Shown piece by piece: positions 52,810 through 63,127 of a DNA stretch of 64,000 nt. This DNA comes from Fundidesulfovibrio magnetotacticus. GTDB taxonomy: Bacteria; Desulfobacterota; Desulfovibrionia; Desulfovibrionales; Desulfovibrionaceae. The DNA lies in NCBI RefSeq assembly GCF_013019105.1, contig NZ_BLTE01000005.1, forward strand, positions 124,001-188,000, in the 5' to 3' direction. The notes below the pieces were generated by a model. It ran no database searches and was not told where the DNA came from. It saw nothing but the letters and a program-made list of their open reading frames with translations. The translations under genes were made by a program, and so were the position numbers. Each line of letters starts with the position of its first letter. Position 1 is the first letter of the stretch.

Positions 52810-53322
52810 CCCCACACCCTTCCTGTACTTTATCCCCGGGCCGAAACAACACGGCCCCCACTGCGGAGTTGGTAGACCACAATCCGCCGTCTGACAATGG
52901 GGCTTCGGCCGTAGAGGACTCTGCTGCCGAAACTGTATTTTTGCCATTATTGCCCGGATTTGGTGACCGTTTGATCAACATTTTCACTCAGTCTAGCTGT
53001 CTGATCCGGCACTTCCGACCTCCTGAACTCCCCTGCACCGCATGATCGGCCTTCCTTTGCGGGAAGGGGCATCGCGAGAGCGAGAGACGTCCGGCGTTCG
53101 GAATCCTGCGAAACGGCGAGGCATCCATCTCCGAGAGGGACTCCCAGCCAGAACCCAGACAGCTTGCATGAACTGCCAACACTCCGAATTTGCATCTAAA
53201 ATTCATGGATGCCACTCGAAAGGAAGTCCAGTCCAGCGTTGCGGGACGCATCCGCTACGTCACAAAAAACGCCGGCCCGGAAATCCGGGCCGGCGCGCCG
53301 TGCGTTCAGGCTTCGGAAGGCC
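52810..53322. other. Intergenic region between the NIT chemoreceptor and the ech operon
   Basis: These 513 bp contain no supported gene. The left part, AT-rich around 52930-53000, probably holds the promoter of the minus-strand chemoreceptor, but I see no clear -35/-10 or sigma-28 match. Distant arms GGCATCCAT / ATGGATGCC lie at 53120-53128 and 53205-53213. The ech terminator is at the right edge. Confidence 0.45.
53262..53294 (-). terminator. Rho-independent terminator of the ech operon
   Basis: Read on the minus strand, a 10-bp stem GCCGGCCCGG / CCGGGCCGGC with a 4-nt loop is followed by G and six T. It lies 29 bp after the echF stop codon. Confidence 0.9.
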
Positions 53323-53697
53323 TTATTCGGCCTTGGCCTTGGCTTTCTTCTCCTTGGGCTCCTTGGGCTTGCCCTTGTAGATGAGCAGGTCCTTGGCGCC
53401 CGCGGGGGGCTTGGTGGCCGGGGCCATGGTCATGCACTGGGTGGGGCAGGCCTCCACGCAGTTGGAGCAGTACACGCAGGCGAAGGTGTCGCAGGTCCAG
53501 ACGCGGCCCTTGATGTCCACCTCGATGCACTGGCTGGGGCACTTCTTGGCGCAGGTGCCGCAGAAGATGCACTCGTCCACGTTGATGTCCAGCGTGCCCC
53601 TGAAGCTCGGGAAGGTCTCCCGCTTGGTGAAGGGGTAGAGCCGGGTGGAGCTTTTCCCCAGCAGGTTCTGAAGGACGTTCTTGGTCATCTCCAACAT
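53323..53697 (-). CDS. echF: Ech hydrogenase ferredoxin-like subunit EchF
   Basis: This 124-residue polyferredoxin subunit is homologous to NuoI. Two [4Fe-4S] motifs are complete: C43-x2-C46-x2-C49-x3-C53 and C74-x2-C77-x2-C80-x3-C84, each with the following proline. It would carry electrons between soluble ferredoxin and the EchC proximal cluster on the cytoplasmic side. The C-terminal 25 residues are a Lys/Glu-rich tail (K-P-K-E-P-K-E-K-K-A-K-A-K-A-E). Last gene of the operon, 15 bp after echE. Confidence 0.92.
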   Translation of the reverse strand: MLEMTKNVLQNLLGKSSTRLYPFTKRETFPSFRGTLDINVDECIFCGTCAKKCPSQCIEVDIKGRVWTCDTFACVYCSNCVEACPTQCMTMAPATKPPAGAKDLLIYKGKPKEPKEKKAKAKAE

Positions 53698-53712
53698 GAT
53701 GCGGCTCCTCTC

Positions 53713-54786
53713 TTAGCGCTCCGTGCAAGAGATGCACGGGTCGATGGACAGCACGATGACGGGCACGTCCGACAGTTCGCAACCGGGCAGCATGGCCAGC
53801 AGCGGCGGGATGTTGGCGAAGGTTGGAGTGCGGATGCGCACGCGCTCCAGGTTCTTCGTACCGTTGCCCTTGATGTAGTAGTAGAGTTCGCCGCGGGGCT
53901 GCTCCACGCGGTGCCACACCTCGCCCTCGGGCTTGCCCTTCACCTTGCAGGCCAGCTCGCCCTCGGGGAGTTTGGCCAGGGCCTGGCGCACCAGGTCGCA
54001 GGCGGCGTAGACTTCGCGGAAGCGCACCTTGGAGCGGGCGTAGGAGTCGCCGTCGTATTCCACCACGGGCTCGAAATCGAGCTGTCCGTAGGCGGCGTAG
54101 CCGGTCTGGCGGGCGTCCTGGGCCCAGCCGGAGGCGCGCAGGCAGGGGCCGACCGCGCCCAGCTGGTGGGCCTGCTCCTTGGTGAGCACGCCCTTGCCGC
54201 AGCAGCGGCGCTTCACGGTGTAGTCGTCGAGCAGGGTCTTTTCCAGGGCCCGGACTTCCTTCTCGATGAGGTCGATCTCAGAGAGGATCCAGGTCTTCTG
54301 GTCGTTGGTGATGTCGCGGCGCACGCCGCCCACGATGTTGGTGGAGATCACCACGCGGTTGCCGGCGGTGGCTTCCATGATGTCCATGGAGCGCTCGCGG
54401 ATGCGCCACAGCTGCATGAAGAGCGACTCGAAGCCGAAGCCGTCGGCGAAGAGGCCCAGCCAGAGCAGGTGGGAGTGGATGCGGTGCACCTCGCCCCACA
54501 TCACGCGCAGGAAGTGGGCGCGCTGGGGCACTTCGAGGTTCATGAGCTTTTCGACGGCCTCGCAGTAGTTGAGCGAGTGGATGCACGAGCAGATGCCGCA
54601 CACGCGCTCAACGATGTTGACCATCTGGTTGTAGTCGCGGATTTCGGTGAGCTTTTCCAGGCCGCGGTGCACGTAGCCCAGGTTGGGCAGGGCCTCGACG
54701 ACGGTTTCCTCTTCCACCACCAGCTTCAGGTGGATGGGCTCGGGCAGCACCGGGTGCTGAGGACCGAACGGCAGGATGGTGCGCAT
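53713..54786 (-). CDS. echE: Ech [NiFe]-hydrogenase large subunit EchE
   Basis: This 357-residue catalytic subunit is homologous to NuoD. Both nickel-iron ligand pairs are present: C63-G-I-C66 followed by S-C-I-H70 near the N-terminus, and D-P-C351-I-S-C354 at the C-terminus. It is therefore a real group 4 hydrogenase and not a complex I subunit that has lost the metal site. The protein ends three residues after the last ligand Cys (T-E-R), so there is no long C-terminal extension for maturation-protease cleavage, as is also known for some Ech enzymes. The start codon lies 3 bp after echD. Confidence 0.95.
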   Translation of the reverse strand: MRTILPFGPQHPVLPEPIHLKLVVEEETVVEALPNLGYVHRGLEKLTEIRDYNQMVNIVERVCGICSCIHSLNYCEAVEKLMNLEVPQRAHFLRVMWGEVHRIHSHLLWLGLFADGFGFESLFMQLWRIRERSMDIMEATAGNRVVISTNIVGGVRRDITNDQKTWILSEIDLIEKEVRALEKTLLDDYTVKRRCCGKGVLTKEQAHQLGAVGPCLRASGWAQDARQTGYAAYGQLDFEPVVEYDGDSYARSKVRFREVYAACDLVRQALAKLPEGELACKVKGKPEGEVWHRVEQPRGELYYYIKGNGTKNLERVRIRTPTFANIPPLLAMLPGCELSDVPVIVLSIDPCISCTER

Positions 54787-54789
54787 GGT

Positions 54790-55176
54790 CTAGGCCTCCT
54801 CTTTGCCCTTTTCTTTCTTGACATAGGTGAAGGTGCAGAAGGGGCTCTTCACCACCTCGGGCTCCAGGTAGAGGGTGCATCCGAAGTCGATGAGGATGTT
54901 CTGGAAGTTCACCCCGAACTGGTCCTTGATCTCGTTTTCGTAGAGCAGGGCGGGGAAGTACACGCCCGAGATCGAGGGCACGGGCTCCAGCCTGGGCACG
55001 GTGAGGCGCAGGTGGGAGAGTTCGAGGTCCTTGTCGAAGTGGTAGAGCAGGTCGAAGGCGTCGTCCTTCTTGAGCTCCACCACGGACACGCCCACGAGGC
55101 GCAGGCCCTCGTCGAAGCGCTTCTGGCATTCGGGGATCAGGGTGTCCACCGAGACGGCCTGTTCATTGGCAAACAT
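54790..55176 (-). CDS. echD: Ech hydrogenase subunit EchD (NuoC-like)
   Basis: This 128-residue soluble subunit is related to the 30 kDa NuoC protein of complex I (F-D-L-L-Y-H-F-D-K-D-L-E-L-S-H-L-R-L and the later E-N-E-I-K-D-Q-F-G-V). It carries no cofactor and bridges the catalytic module. The ATG at 55176 is chosen because GAGGTATC precedes it; an in-frame ATG at 55242 would overlap echC. It ends E-K-G-K-E-E-A. Confidence 0.9.
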   Translation of the reverse strand: MFANEQAVSVDTLIPECQKRFDEGLRLVGVSVVELKKDDAFDLLYHFDKDLELSHLRLTVPRLEPVPSISGVYFPALLYENEIKDQFGVNFQNILIDFGCTLYLEPEVVKSPFCTFTYVKKEKGKEEA

Positions 55177-55198
55177 GTGAGATACCTCGCTTCGGTGG

Positions 55199-55648
55199 TT
55201 AACCGGCGGCTTCCAGCAGCGCCTTGACCTTTTCCAGGGCAAGCACCACGCCGTCGATGATGGCCTCGGGCTTGGGCGGGCAGCCCCGGACGTACACGTC
55301 CACGGGGATGACTTTGTCCACGCCGCCCACCACGTTGTAGGCCTCGCGGAACACGCCGCCGGAGAGCCCGCACGCGCCCATGGCGATGACGGCCTTGGGC
55401 GAGGGCATCTGGTCGTAGATGTTTTTGAGCACGTGCTTGTTGCGGTGGTTCACCGTGCCGGTGACCAGCAGCACGTCGGCGTGCTTGGGATCGCCGATGT
55501 TGATGATGCCGAAGCGCTCCACGTCGTAGATGGGCGTGAGGCAGGCCAGCACCTCGATGTCGCAGCCGTTGCAGGACCCGCAGTCGAAGTGCACGATCCA
55601 GGGGGACTTGAGCCTTCCCTTGTTGATCCAGTCTTTGAGCATGCCCAT
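55199..55648 (-). CDS. echC: Ech hydrogenase small subunit EchC (NuoB-like)
   Basis: This 149-residue subunit holds the proximal [4Fe-4S] cluster. Ligands are visible in G-S-C26-N-G-C29-D, G-A-C93-G-L-S-G-G and V-R-G-C123-P-P-K-P. It passes electrons from EchF to the nickel-iron site in EchE. Complete for this family. It sits 15 bp after echB and 22 bp before echD. Confidence 0.95.
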   Translation of the reverse strand: MGMLKDWINKGRLKSPWIVHFDCGSCNGCDIEVLACLTPIYDVERFGIINIGDPKHADVLLVTGTVNHRNKHVLKNIYDQMPSPKAVIAMGACGLSGGVFREAYNVVGGVDKVIPVDVYVRGCPPKPEAIIDGVVLALEKVKALLEAAG

Positions 55649-55663
55649 GATTTCCTCCCGGGG

Positions 55664-56512
55664 TTAGCCGGCGTACAGCCAGAGCAGGTTGAGCACCGAC
55701 AGGGCCAGACCCCAGCCCCAGACCGTCTTGAGCATCCACTTGTAGTTCATGCGGGCGGTCACGTTGTCGATGAGAAGCTCGGCGAAGTAGGTCACGGCCA
55801 GCAGGATGACGCATCCCCAGAAGCTGGTGGTCCAGAACAGGGCGCACAGCCCCAGGACGAAGATCACGTCGTACCAGTGGGCGATCTCGATCATGGCCAG
55901 CTGCGGCCCGGAATACTCCGTGAGCACGCCGCGCACGATTTCCTGGTGCGCGTGGTGGCAGGCGGAGATGTCGAAGGGCGATTTGCGCAGCTTGATGGTC
56001 AGGGCGTAGCCCAGCACGATGAACATCAGCGGCAGCTGATAGAGCAGCGGCTTGGAGAGCCCGAAGGCGTCGGACACCTTGAAGCTGCCCGTGACCATTG
56101 CGATGGCCACGAACACCAGGATGATCAGGGGTTCATAGGTGAGCATGGTCACCAGTTCGCGCTGCGCGCCGATCTGGGCGTAGGGCGAATGGGTGGAAAG
56201 CGCGCCCATGACGAAGAACACCGCGCCGATGGTCATCACGAAGAAGATGAGCAGCAGGTCGGAGCCCATGAAGAACAGGAACACCGTCAGGGCGGAGCTG
56301 ATGAGGTAGACCCACACGGAGAGGATCTGCCAGGGGTTCATGGTCATGGGCGATTTGCCCAGGAGCTTGAACACGTCGTAGAAGGGCTGGAGGATCGGGG
56401 GGCCGTAGCGCGACTGGAGCCGGGCGGTGATCTTGCGGTCCAGGCCGGCGATGAGGCCGCCCACGATCGGGGCCAGGATCACGGCGACGGTGGCGAGCAG
56501 GAGCTTACCCAT
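55664..56512 (-). CDS. echB: Ech hydrogenase membrane subunit EchB (NuoH-like)
   Basis: This 282-residue membrane protein has about eight hydrophobic segments and the NuoH signature (D-R-K-I-T-A-R-L-Q-S-R-Y-G-P-P-I-L-Q-P-F-Y-D-V-F-K-L). The cytoplasmic acidic loop F-D-I-S-A-C-H-H-A-H-Q-E-I corresponds to the quinone/ion-coupling loop. It connects the hydrogenase arm to the ion-translocating subunit. Its ATG overlaps the echA stop by one base (TAATG). Confidence 0.95.
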   Translation of the reverse strand: MGKLLLATVAVILAPIVGGLIAGLDRKITARLQSRYGPPILQPFYDVFKLLGKSPMTMNPWQILSVWVYLISSALTVFLFFMGSDLLLIFFVMTIGAVFFVMGALSTHSPYAQIGAQRELVTMLTYEPLIILVFVAIAMVTGSFKVSDAFGLSKPLLYQLPLMFIVLGYALTIKLRKSPFDISACHHAHQEIVRGVLTEYSGPQLAMIEIAHWYDVIFVLGLCALFWTTSFWGCVILLAVTYFAELLIDNVTARMNYKWMLKTVWGWGLALSVLNLLWLYAG

Positions 56513-58464
56513 TAGATGACCCCTCCCAGCAAGAGGCCCAGCATCACCGCGAGGAGGACGCAGGCCACCATGTTGATGGGCCCGGACAGGCGCTCCTCGC
56601 CGAACAGCCAGGTCAGGTAGAAGTTTCCGGCCGAGTAACCCACGGAGGCGCCGCCGGTGCTCGTGAAGGCGTTGTCGTCAGCCTTGGTCTGGGCGCCGCA
56701 GAGGTAGGGGCCCACGTAGCTGGCGGGGTCGGCCTTCCGGGCGGCCTTCCAGGCGAAGTAGAAGCCCACGCCCAGGATCAGGAACAGGGGGTAGATGTAG
56801 AACACGCCCTGGGCGCTCACGAAGTTGAAGGCGTCCAGCACGTAGCCGGCGGCCTTGTGGGAGCTTCTCACCGCGGGTTCGATGAGCCCGCCGTAGAGGA
56901 AGGGCACGAAGAGCGAGAGCAGCACCGCGCCCCAGGCCAGCAGCACCAGAGGAGCGCGCACCACGGAAGCCTGCGGTTCGGGGGCCACGCCCTTGGGGTA
57001 CGGGGTGGAGAGCAGGATGCCTGCCCAACGCGCCCAGAACATCACGGTGAGGCCCGAACCCAGGGCCAGCATGATGGTCACGGGCATGTAGCGCATGGCG
57101 GCCGCGCTTTCGATGGCCATCCACTTGCCCAGCAGCACGCCGAAGGGGGGCAGCAGCATGGTGAGCACGCCCACCAGGGCCACGATGGTGGTCTTGGGCA
57201 TGACCATGTAGAGCCCGCGCATGTCTTCGATGTCGCGCGAGCCGATCTTCTGCTCGATGGTTCCCACGCAGAGGAACATGAGGGCCTTGCTCACGGCGTG
57301 GAAGATGATGATCACGATGGCGGCGGTGATGGCCTGCGGGTTGTTGATGCCCGCGCAGGCGATGATCAGGCCCAGGTTGGCGATGGTGGAGTAGGCCAGC
57401 ACCTTCTTGCCGTTGGACTGTCCCACGGCCAGGGCCGAGGCCGTCAGGAAGGTGAAGGCGCCGAACATGGCCAGCATGCCCGAGAGCATGGTGCCCGCGT
57501 AGGCGGGGGCCAGGCGCAGCACCAGGTAGACGCCGGCCTTGACCATGGTGGAGGAGTGCAGCAGGGCCGAGACGGGCGTGGGGGCGACCATGGCGCCGCA
57601 CAGCCAGCTCTGGAAGGGCACCTGGGCGCTCTTGGTGATGCCCGCGTAGCACAGCATGAACATCGGGATCAGCGCGGCGGCTCCGGCGGCGGAGAAGCCG
57701 GGCTTGAGAAGCTCGGAGAGGTACAGGGGGTTGCCGGCCTTCTGCATGAAGATCAGGGCGAAGACGAAGGCCACGCCGCCGGTCATGTTCATCCACAGGG
57801 CGCGGGTGGCGTTCTTCACGCTGGTCTCGTCGCCGTCGTGGGCGATGAGCATGAAGGAGCAGAAGGTGGTCACTTCCCAGAAGAAGTAGAGCCAGAGGAG
57901 GTTGTTGGCCAGCACGAGCCCGTTCATGGCCCCCAGGAAGGCCACCAGGAAGAAGAAGAACCTGGGCTGCTTGGTCTTGGGCAGGTGCAGATGCTCCTCA
58001 TGCTCGGGCATGTAGCCAAGGGCGTACACGCAGATGAGCGAGCCCACGATGGAGATCACCAGCACCATGATCAGCGACAGCTTGTCGGCGAACATGGCCG
58101 GCGCGGCCGCGGGGGCCGAGTGGTCCATCATGAAGAATTCGAGGTAGACGAGGCCGATGATCTGGGCCGCGGTCAGAAGAGACACCAGAGGGCTCTTGAG
58201 CTTGGTCATGGCCATGACCAGGATGACCACGAGCAGGGCGAAGTCCAAAAGCATGATCAGCCCGTCGAGCCCCACGCCTATCAGGCTTTTGGGGGAGAAC
58301 TCGAACGAGCCCTGCCCGACCATGGCCAGGGATGCCGCGGCAAGGATCACCGCGGAACCGATCACGATCAGGCTTCTGGAGCCCTTGTCCCGAAGCAGCA
58401 ACAGGGCGATTGCTGCCAGGAACGGGAGCACCACGGTCGTGAAAACCAAGATGTCCATATTCAC
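56512..58464 (-). CDS. echA: Ech hydrogenase membrane subunit EchA (NuoL-like ion translocator)
   Basis: This 650-residue membrane protein has about 15-16 hydrophobic segments and belongs to the NuoL/Mrp antiporter-like family. It includes the K-S-A-Q-V-P-F-Q-S-W-L motif with conserved Lys and the following P-T-P-V-S-A-L-L-H-S-S-T-M-V-K-A-G. It pumps protons or sodium driven by ferredoxin oxidation and hydrogen formation, or runs in reverse to make reduced ferredoxin. First gene of the operon. Confidence 0.95.
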   Translation of the reverse strand: MNMDILVFTTVVLPFLAAIALLLLRDKGSRSLIVIGSAVILAAASLAMVGQGSFEFSPKSLIGVGLDGLIMLLDFALLVVILVMAMTKLKSPLVSLLTAAQIIGLVYLEFFMMDHSAPAAAPAMFADKLSLIMVLVISIVGSLICVYALGYMPEHEEHLHLPKTKQPRFFFFLVAFLGAMNGLVLANNLLWLYFFWEVTTFCSFMLIAHDGDETSVKNATRALWMNMTGGVAFVFALIFMQKAGNPLYLSELLKPGFSAAGAAALIPMFMLCYAGITKSAQVPFQSWLCGAMVAPTPVSALLHSSTMVKAGVYLVLRLAPAYAGTMLSGMLAMFGAFTFLTASALAVGQSNGKKVLAYSTIANLGLIIACAGINNPQAITAAIVIIIFHAVSKALMFLCVGTIEQKIGSRDIEDMRGLYMVMPKTTIVALVGVLTMLLPPFGVLLGKWMAIESAAAMRYMPVTIMLALGSGLTVMFWARWAGILLSTPYPKGVAPEPQASVVRAPLVLLAWGAVLLSLFVPFLYGGLIEPAVRSSHKAAGYVLDAFNFVSAQGVFYIYPLFLILGVGFYFAWKAARKADPASYVGPYLCGAQTKADDNAFTSTGGASVGYSAGNFYLTWLFGEERLSGPINMVACVLLAVMLGLLLGGVI

Positions 58465-58914
58465 CTCACGTTAGGTTGTGTCGAGTCAATTGCCTCTCCT
58501 CGAGCTCATCTGTCTGGAGCGGACACACCTCCCTTGTGCGTGTTGAAAGTACACCGGCCCCCCCGGCCGGCAGGCAGTGAAATCTTTGTCTCAGAGCTTA
58601 ACTGGCAGTCTTAAGGAATTGAAATTCCTTGGTCAAGCGGCGTCGAAAAACGCACGAGCCCGCCCCGGGCCAGAATCCACGCCCATCCAGCCCCTGGGCC
58701 CCTTCATGAGCGGTCGTTTTCTTTCGGTGAACGGTATGATCCAGCCGGTCAACGGGCGGACCAAAACGGCGATACTGCGGAAAACCACCGAAAAACCCTT
58801 GGCTACCAGCAAGATAGGAATTGCCCCCCCCTTTGCCTGCCGTTGCAAAATGCGCTATGAGCCCCTACCGGCCCATGCCGGATTCCGCCCCGGCACGGTC
58901 CGGCGGGAGGCGTG
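58465..58914. other. Divergent intergenic region, ech operon / PilZ-like gene
   Basis: These 450 bp have no supported gene. The ech promoter must lie here, but no convincing -35/-10 pair or sigma-54 site stands out. The notable element is the palindrome at 58613-58630. A C-rich tract precedes the PilZ-like gene. Confidence 0.45.
58613..58630. promoter_or_regulatory. Perfect 18-bp palindrome upstream of the ech operon
   Basis: AAGGAATT-GA-AATTCCTT is a perfect inverted repeat with 8-bp arms, about 150 bp upstream of echA. It is AT-rich within GC-rich surroundings, as expected for an operator. No T-run follows, so a terminator is unlikely. The regulator is unknown. Confidence 0.5.
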
Positions 58915-59502
58915 ATGGACGACAACGACTACCGGGTTACCTTCCGCATCGAGGTGGACGAGACCATCGTTCTGGAGCTGGCCGTATGGTTGCGCCGCGC
59001 CAACCAGTTGGGACGCGTCCACCTGCGCGACCTGGGCGACCCCAAGATGGCCCAGGGACGCCCGCCCTTCCCCCGCATCGAGGACATCTCCTCCACGGGC
59101 ATGTGCCTGTCGTTCAAGTCGTCGCAACTGGTGGAGGTTGAGAAGTTCGCGGGCGTGGCCGTGCTGGTCTACTTCAAGCTCGTGGACCCCACCGACATGA
59201 TGGGCGACCCCCTGAGCTTCATGGCGGGCTTCGAGGTGAAACACGCCCAGCACCACGGCGACCGCACCTTCCTGGGCCTCAAGCTGCGCTGGGACGGCGT
59301 GCCCGACCAGAACGACAAGGCCCTCTATTTCGCCGACGCCGCCAAGTACGGCATCGCCGACCTCACCAAATGGTGCGACGAGATGAACCGCAAGGTCTGC
59401 GGCATGGAGCACATGCCCCCCCAGGGCCTGCGGCTCGACAGGCTCCTGCGCGAAGTGGAGGCCGCCCGCAAGCCCCTGGGCCAGGCCTGCCCCACGCGCT
59501 GA
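58915..59502 (+). CDS. PilZ-like domain protein
   Basis: This 195-residue protein has, after an N-terminal segment rich in charged residues, the sequence I-E-D-I-S-S-T-G-M-C-L-S-F (~residues 55-67), which resembles the D/N-x-S-x-x-G motif of PilZ c-di-GMP receptors. The upstream R-x-x-x-R half is not obvious, so c-di-GMP binding is uncertain. It is convergent with motA. Since YcgR-type PilZ proteins brake the flagellar motor by touching MotA, a link is plausible. The ATG at 58915 follows GGGAGG; a GTG at 58912 is also possible. Confidence 0.65.
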   Translation: MDDNDYRVTFRIEVDETIVLELAVWLRRANQLGRVHLRDLGDPKMAQGRPPFPRIEDISSTGMCLSFKSSQLVEVEKFAGVAVLVYFKLVDPTDMMGDPLSFMAGFEVKHAQHHGDRTFLGLKLRWDGVPDQNDKALYFADAAKYGIADLTKWCDEMNRKVCGMEHMPPQGLRLDRLLREVEAARKPLGQACPTR

Positions 59503-59514
59503 CCCCGCCGTCTC

Positions 59515-59560
59515 GAAACGCCAAGACCCCGGAACCTGGGTTCCGGGGTCTTGGCGTTTC
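59515..59560. terminator. Perfect 22-bp-arm hairpin between PilZ-like gene and motA
   Basis: Arms at 59515-59536 and 59539-59560 are perfectly complementary (GAAACGCCAAGACC... paired with ...GGTCTTGGCGTTTC) around a two-base centre, 46 bp in total. It starts 12 bp after the PilZ-like stop and ends 22 bp before the motA stop, so it can terminate both transcripts. Confidence 0.8.
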
Positions 59561-59582
59561 CGGGGCAAGGGGGCGCGGGCCG

Positions 59583-60434
59583 CTAGCCCTTCTTCATGCC
59601 CTCTTCCAGCTCTTCCATGGAAGGCTGCACGTTGGAGGGGATGGCCCGGCGGGCATACTCCACGGCCAGGATGGGGGCCAGCCCTATGGAATAGCCCATG
59701 AGCGCGCTCTTCACCACCTTGAGCCGTGCGGCCTTGGCCTCGGCCTGGTGTTCCAGGTTGGTGGCCATGGGGCCGATGAAGCCGTAGCACATGAGCACGC
59801 CCAGGAACGTGCCCACCAGGGCCGCGCCGATGTGGTTGCCCAGCACTTCGGGGGGCTGGTTGATGTCGCCCATGGTGATGACGATGCCCAGCACCGCGGC
59901 CACGATGCCCAGGCCCGGCAGGGCGTCGGCGATCTTGGTGACGGCGCTGCCCGCCAGGGTGTCGTGGTGTTTGCGGGTGGAGATGTCGGTGTCCATGATC
60001 GCTTCGTAGTGGTGCTGCTCGATGTTGCCCGCGATGACGATCTTCAGGTTGTCGCAGATGAAGTTGAGCACGGTCTTGTTCTTGGAGACGTTGCCGAAGC
60101 GGCGGAACACGTCGGAATCGGTCGGGCGGTTCACGTGGGCGTCCAGGGCCACCGCGCCGGAGCGCCGGGCCATCTGGAAGAGTTCGTACATGAGCGAGAG
60201 CAGCTCCATGTAGAAGTCCTTGGAGTCCTCCTTGGCCGTGAACACCTGGGGCAGGTGCTTGAACACGTCCTTTACCACGCTCATGGGCGAGGCGATGAGG
60301 AAGGAACCCAGGGCCGCCCCGCCGATGGTCAGGAACTCGTAGGGCTGAAAAAGCACGAAGAGCTTGCCGTGGGAGAGCACGTAGCCCCCGATCACGGAAC
60401 CCAGCACGACGACGAAACCGATGATGGCGTTCAT
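59583..60434 (-). CDS. motA: Flagellar motor stator protein MotA
   Basis: This 283-residue protein has four membrane segments (two near the N-terminus, two at ~165-185 and ~200-225) and the family hallmarks: G-L-G-I-V-A-A-V-L-G-I-V-I-T-M in segment three and L-V-G-T-F-L-G-V-L-M-C-Y-G in segment four. It forms the stator ion channel with MotB and drives flagellar rotation. No motB follows: the next gene downstream is the convergent PilZ-like gene. The partner must be encoded elsewhere. Confidence 0.9.
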   Translation of the reverse strand: MNAIIGFVVVLGSVIGGYVLSHGKLFVLFQPYEFLTIGGAALGSFLIASPMSVVKDVFKHLPQVFTAKEDSKDFYMELLSLMYELFQMARRSGAVALDAHVNRPTDSDVFRRFGNVSKNKTVLNFICDNLKIVIAGNIEQHHYEAIMDTDISTRKHHDTLAGSAVTKIADALPGLGIVAAVLGIVITMGDINQPPEVLGNHIGAALVGTFLGVLMCYGFIGPMATNLEHQAEAKAARLKVVKSALMGYSIGLAPILAVEYARRAIPSNVQPSMEELEEGMKKG

Positions 60435-60715
60435 AAGCCCCGCCCCTCCAGGCGAGTGGTGCGTGACGGCGCGAGGCCACGTTGCCCGGCGGGAGGTGTC
60501 CGCCGGACGGCCGTCAGGGACAAATCGGCCGGTTTCCTACATCCCTGGAAGACGGATCAAAGTCAAGCGCGCGTGTCCTGGCGCGGATTCGTCGAGGCGA
60601 CCGCCCAGGCGGCGCTGGCACGCCCCGAAGCCGCGAGCGGGAGCCGACTCGGCGCCGCCCTGCCCTGCCTGGGCAAAAAAAATCATGCTTTTTTCGATTT
60701 CCCCCTCTTCCCTGG

Positions 60716-60744
60716 TTGGCTTTTCGGATTATTGTCCGTATCAC
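60716..60744 (+). promoter_or_regulatory. groES promoter
   Basis: TTGGCT (60716-60721) and TATCAC (60739-60744) are 17 bp apart, just upstream of the CIRCE operator, so HrcA bound there would block transcription start. Confidence 0.55.
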
Positions 60745-60754
60745 GCTTCCGGCG

Positions 60755-60781
60755 TTAGCACTCACCACCGGCGAGTGCTAG
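60755..60781 (+). promoter_or_regulatory. CIRCE operator (HrcA-binding site)
   Basis: TTAGCACTC-N9-GAGTGCTAG spans 60755-60781 and matches the CIRCE consensus at all but the last base. It lies between the promoter and the groES start codon. HrcA represses chaperonin genes through this site and releases it on heat stress. Confidence 0.95.
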
Positions 60782-60827
60782 CACGCCGAATCCAGCACAA
60801 ACCATCTCGTTGAAGGAGCATACCCAC

Positions 60828-61118
<291 letters not shown>

Positions 61119-61161
61119 TTTTCCCCCTCAACCCACATTTCCCTCAAGGAGAGACACACAC

Positions 61162-62802
<1,641 letters not shown>

Positions 62803-63127
62803 GCCCACGCCTGGAACAAGCCAACCAACGCTGAATGACGAGGCCCCGGACCGCAAGGTTCGGGGCCTTTTTGCATCGCCCCCCGCGTGCCATCACGGGC
62901 TGCGCATGCGGGGTGACCACTGTGTTGTCCGGATCAATTGCGGGACGGTTGCATTCGCAAACTACCGAAACGTTTGTCGCGAGACGGCGAACAGCTTTGT
63001 CTGATCATCAGTTCGTCATCCCGGCGTGGCGCACCGATGACTCCGCGAAGATTTCACGCAACTCTGAAGCCTTGTGCCCCCTCCAGCATGACGCGCTCCA
63101 CCGACCACTTCACCACACCGACTGTCT
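62803..63127. other. Region after groL, changing to AT-rich DNA
   Basis: These 325 bp hold the groL terminator and then non-coding sequence whose GC content falls clearly from about 62920 onward. No gene with a ribosome site and recognisable product is seen. Confidence 0.45.
62841..62872 (+). terminator. Terminator after groL
   Basis: An AGGCCCCGgaCC / GGttCGGGGCCT stem with a GCAA loop is followed by five T in all (62868-62872), about 40 bp after the stop codon. Confidence 0.9.

Larger units (their letters stand above)
60435..60827. other. Divergent intergenic region, motA / groES
   Basis: These 393 bp hold no gene. The right half contains a poly-A/T stretch (60676-60695), the groES promoter and the CIRCE operator. 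The left half presumably holds the motA promoter; TTGACT on the minus strand at 60566-60561 has no good -10. Confidence 0.5.

Noticed and set aside
52870-52890. Possible fifth copy of the dispersed element (shared GGCGGATTGTG)
   Set aside because: Only 11 bases match copy A; the core blocks and the AAAAC/GTTTT hairpin are missing.
53120-53213. GGCATCCAT / ATGGATGCC inverted arms as a transposon end or structured RNA
   Set aside because: The arms are only 9 bp and 76 bp apart, with no transposase, target duplication or conserved structure.
56857-58614. 585-codon + strand frame opposite echA
   Set aside because: His/Gly/Glu-rich shadow of a clear NuoL-like gene.
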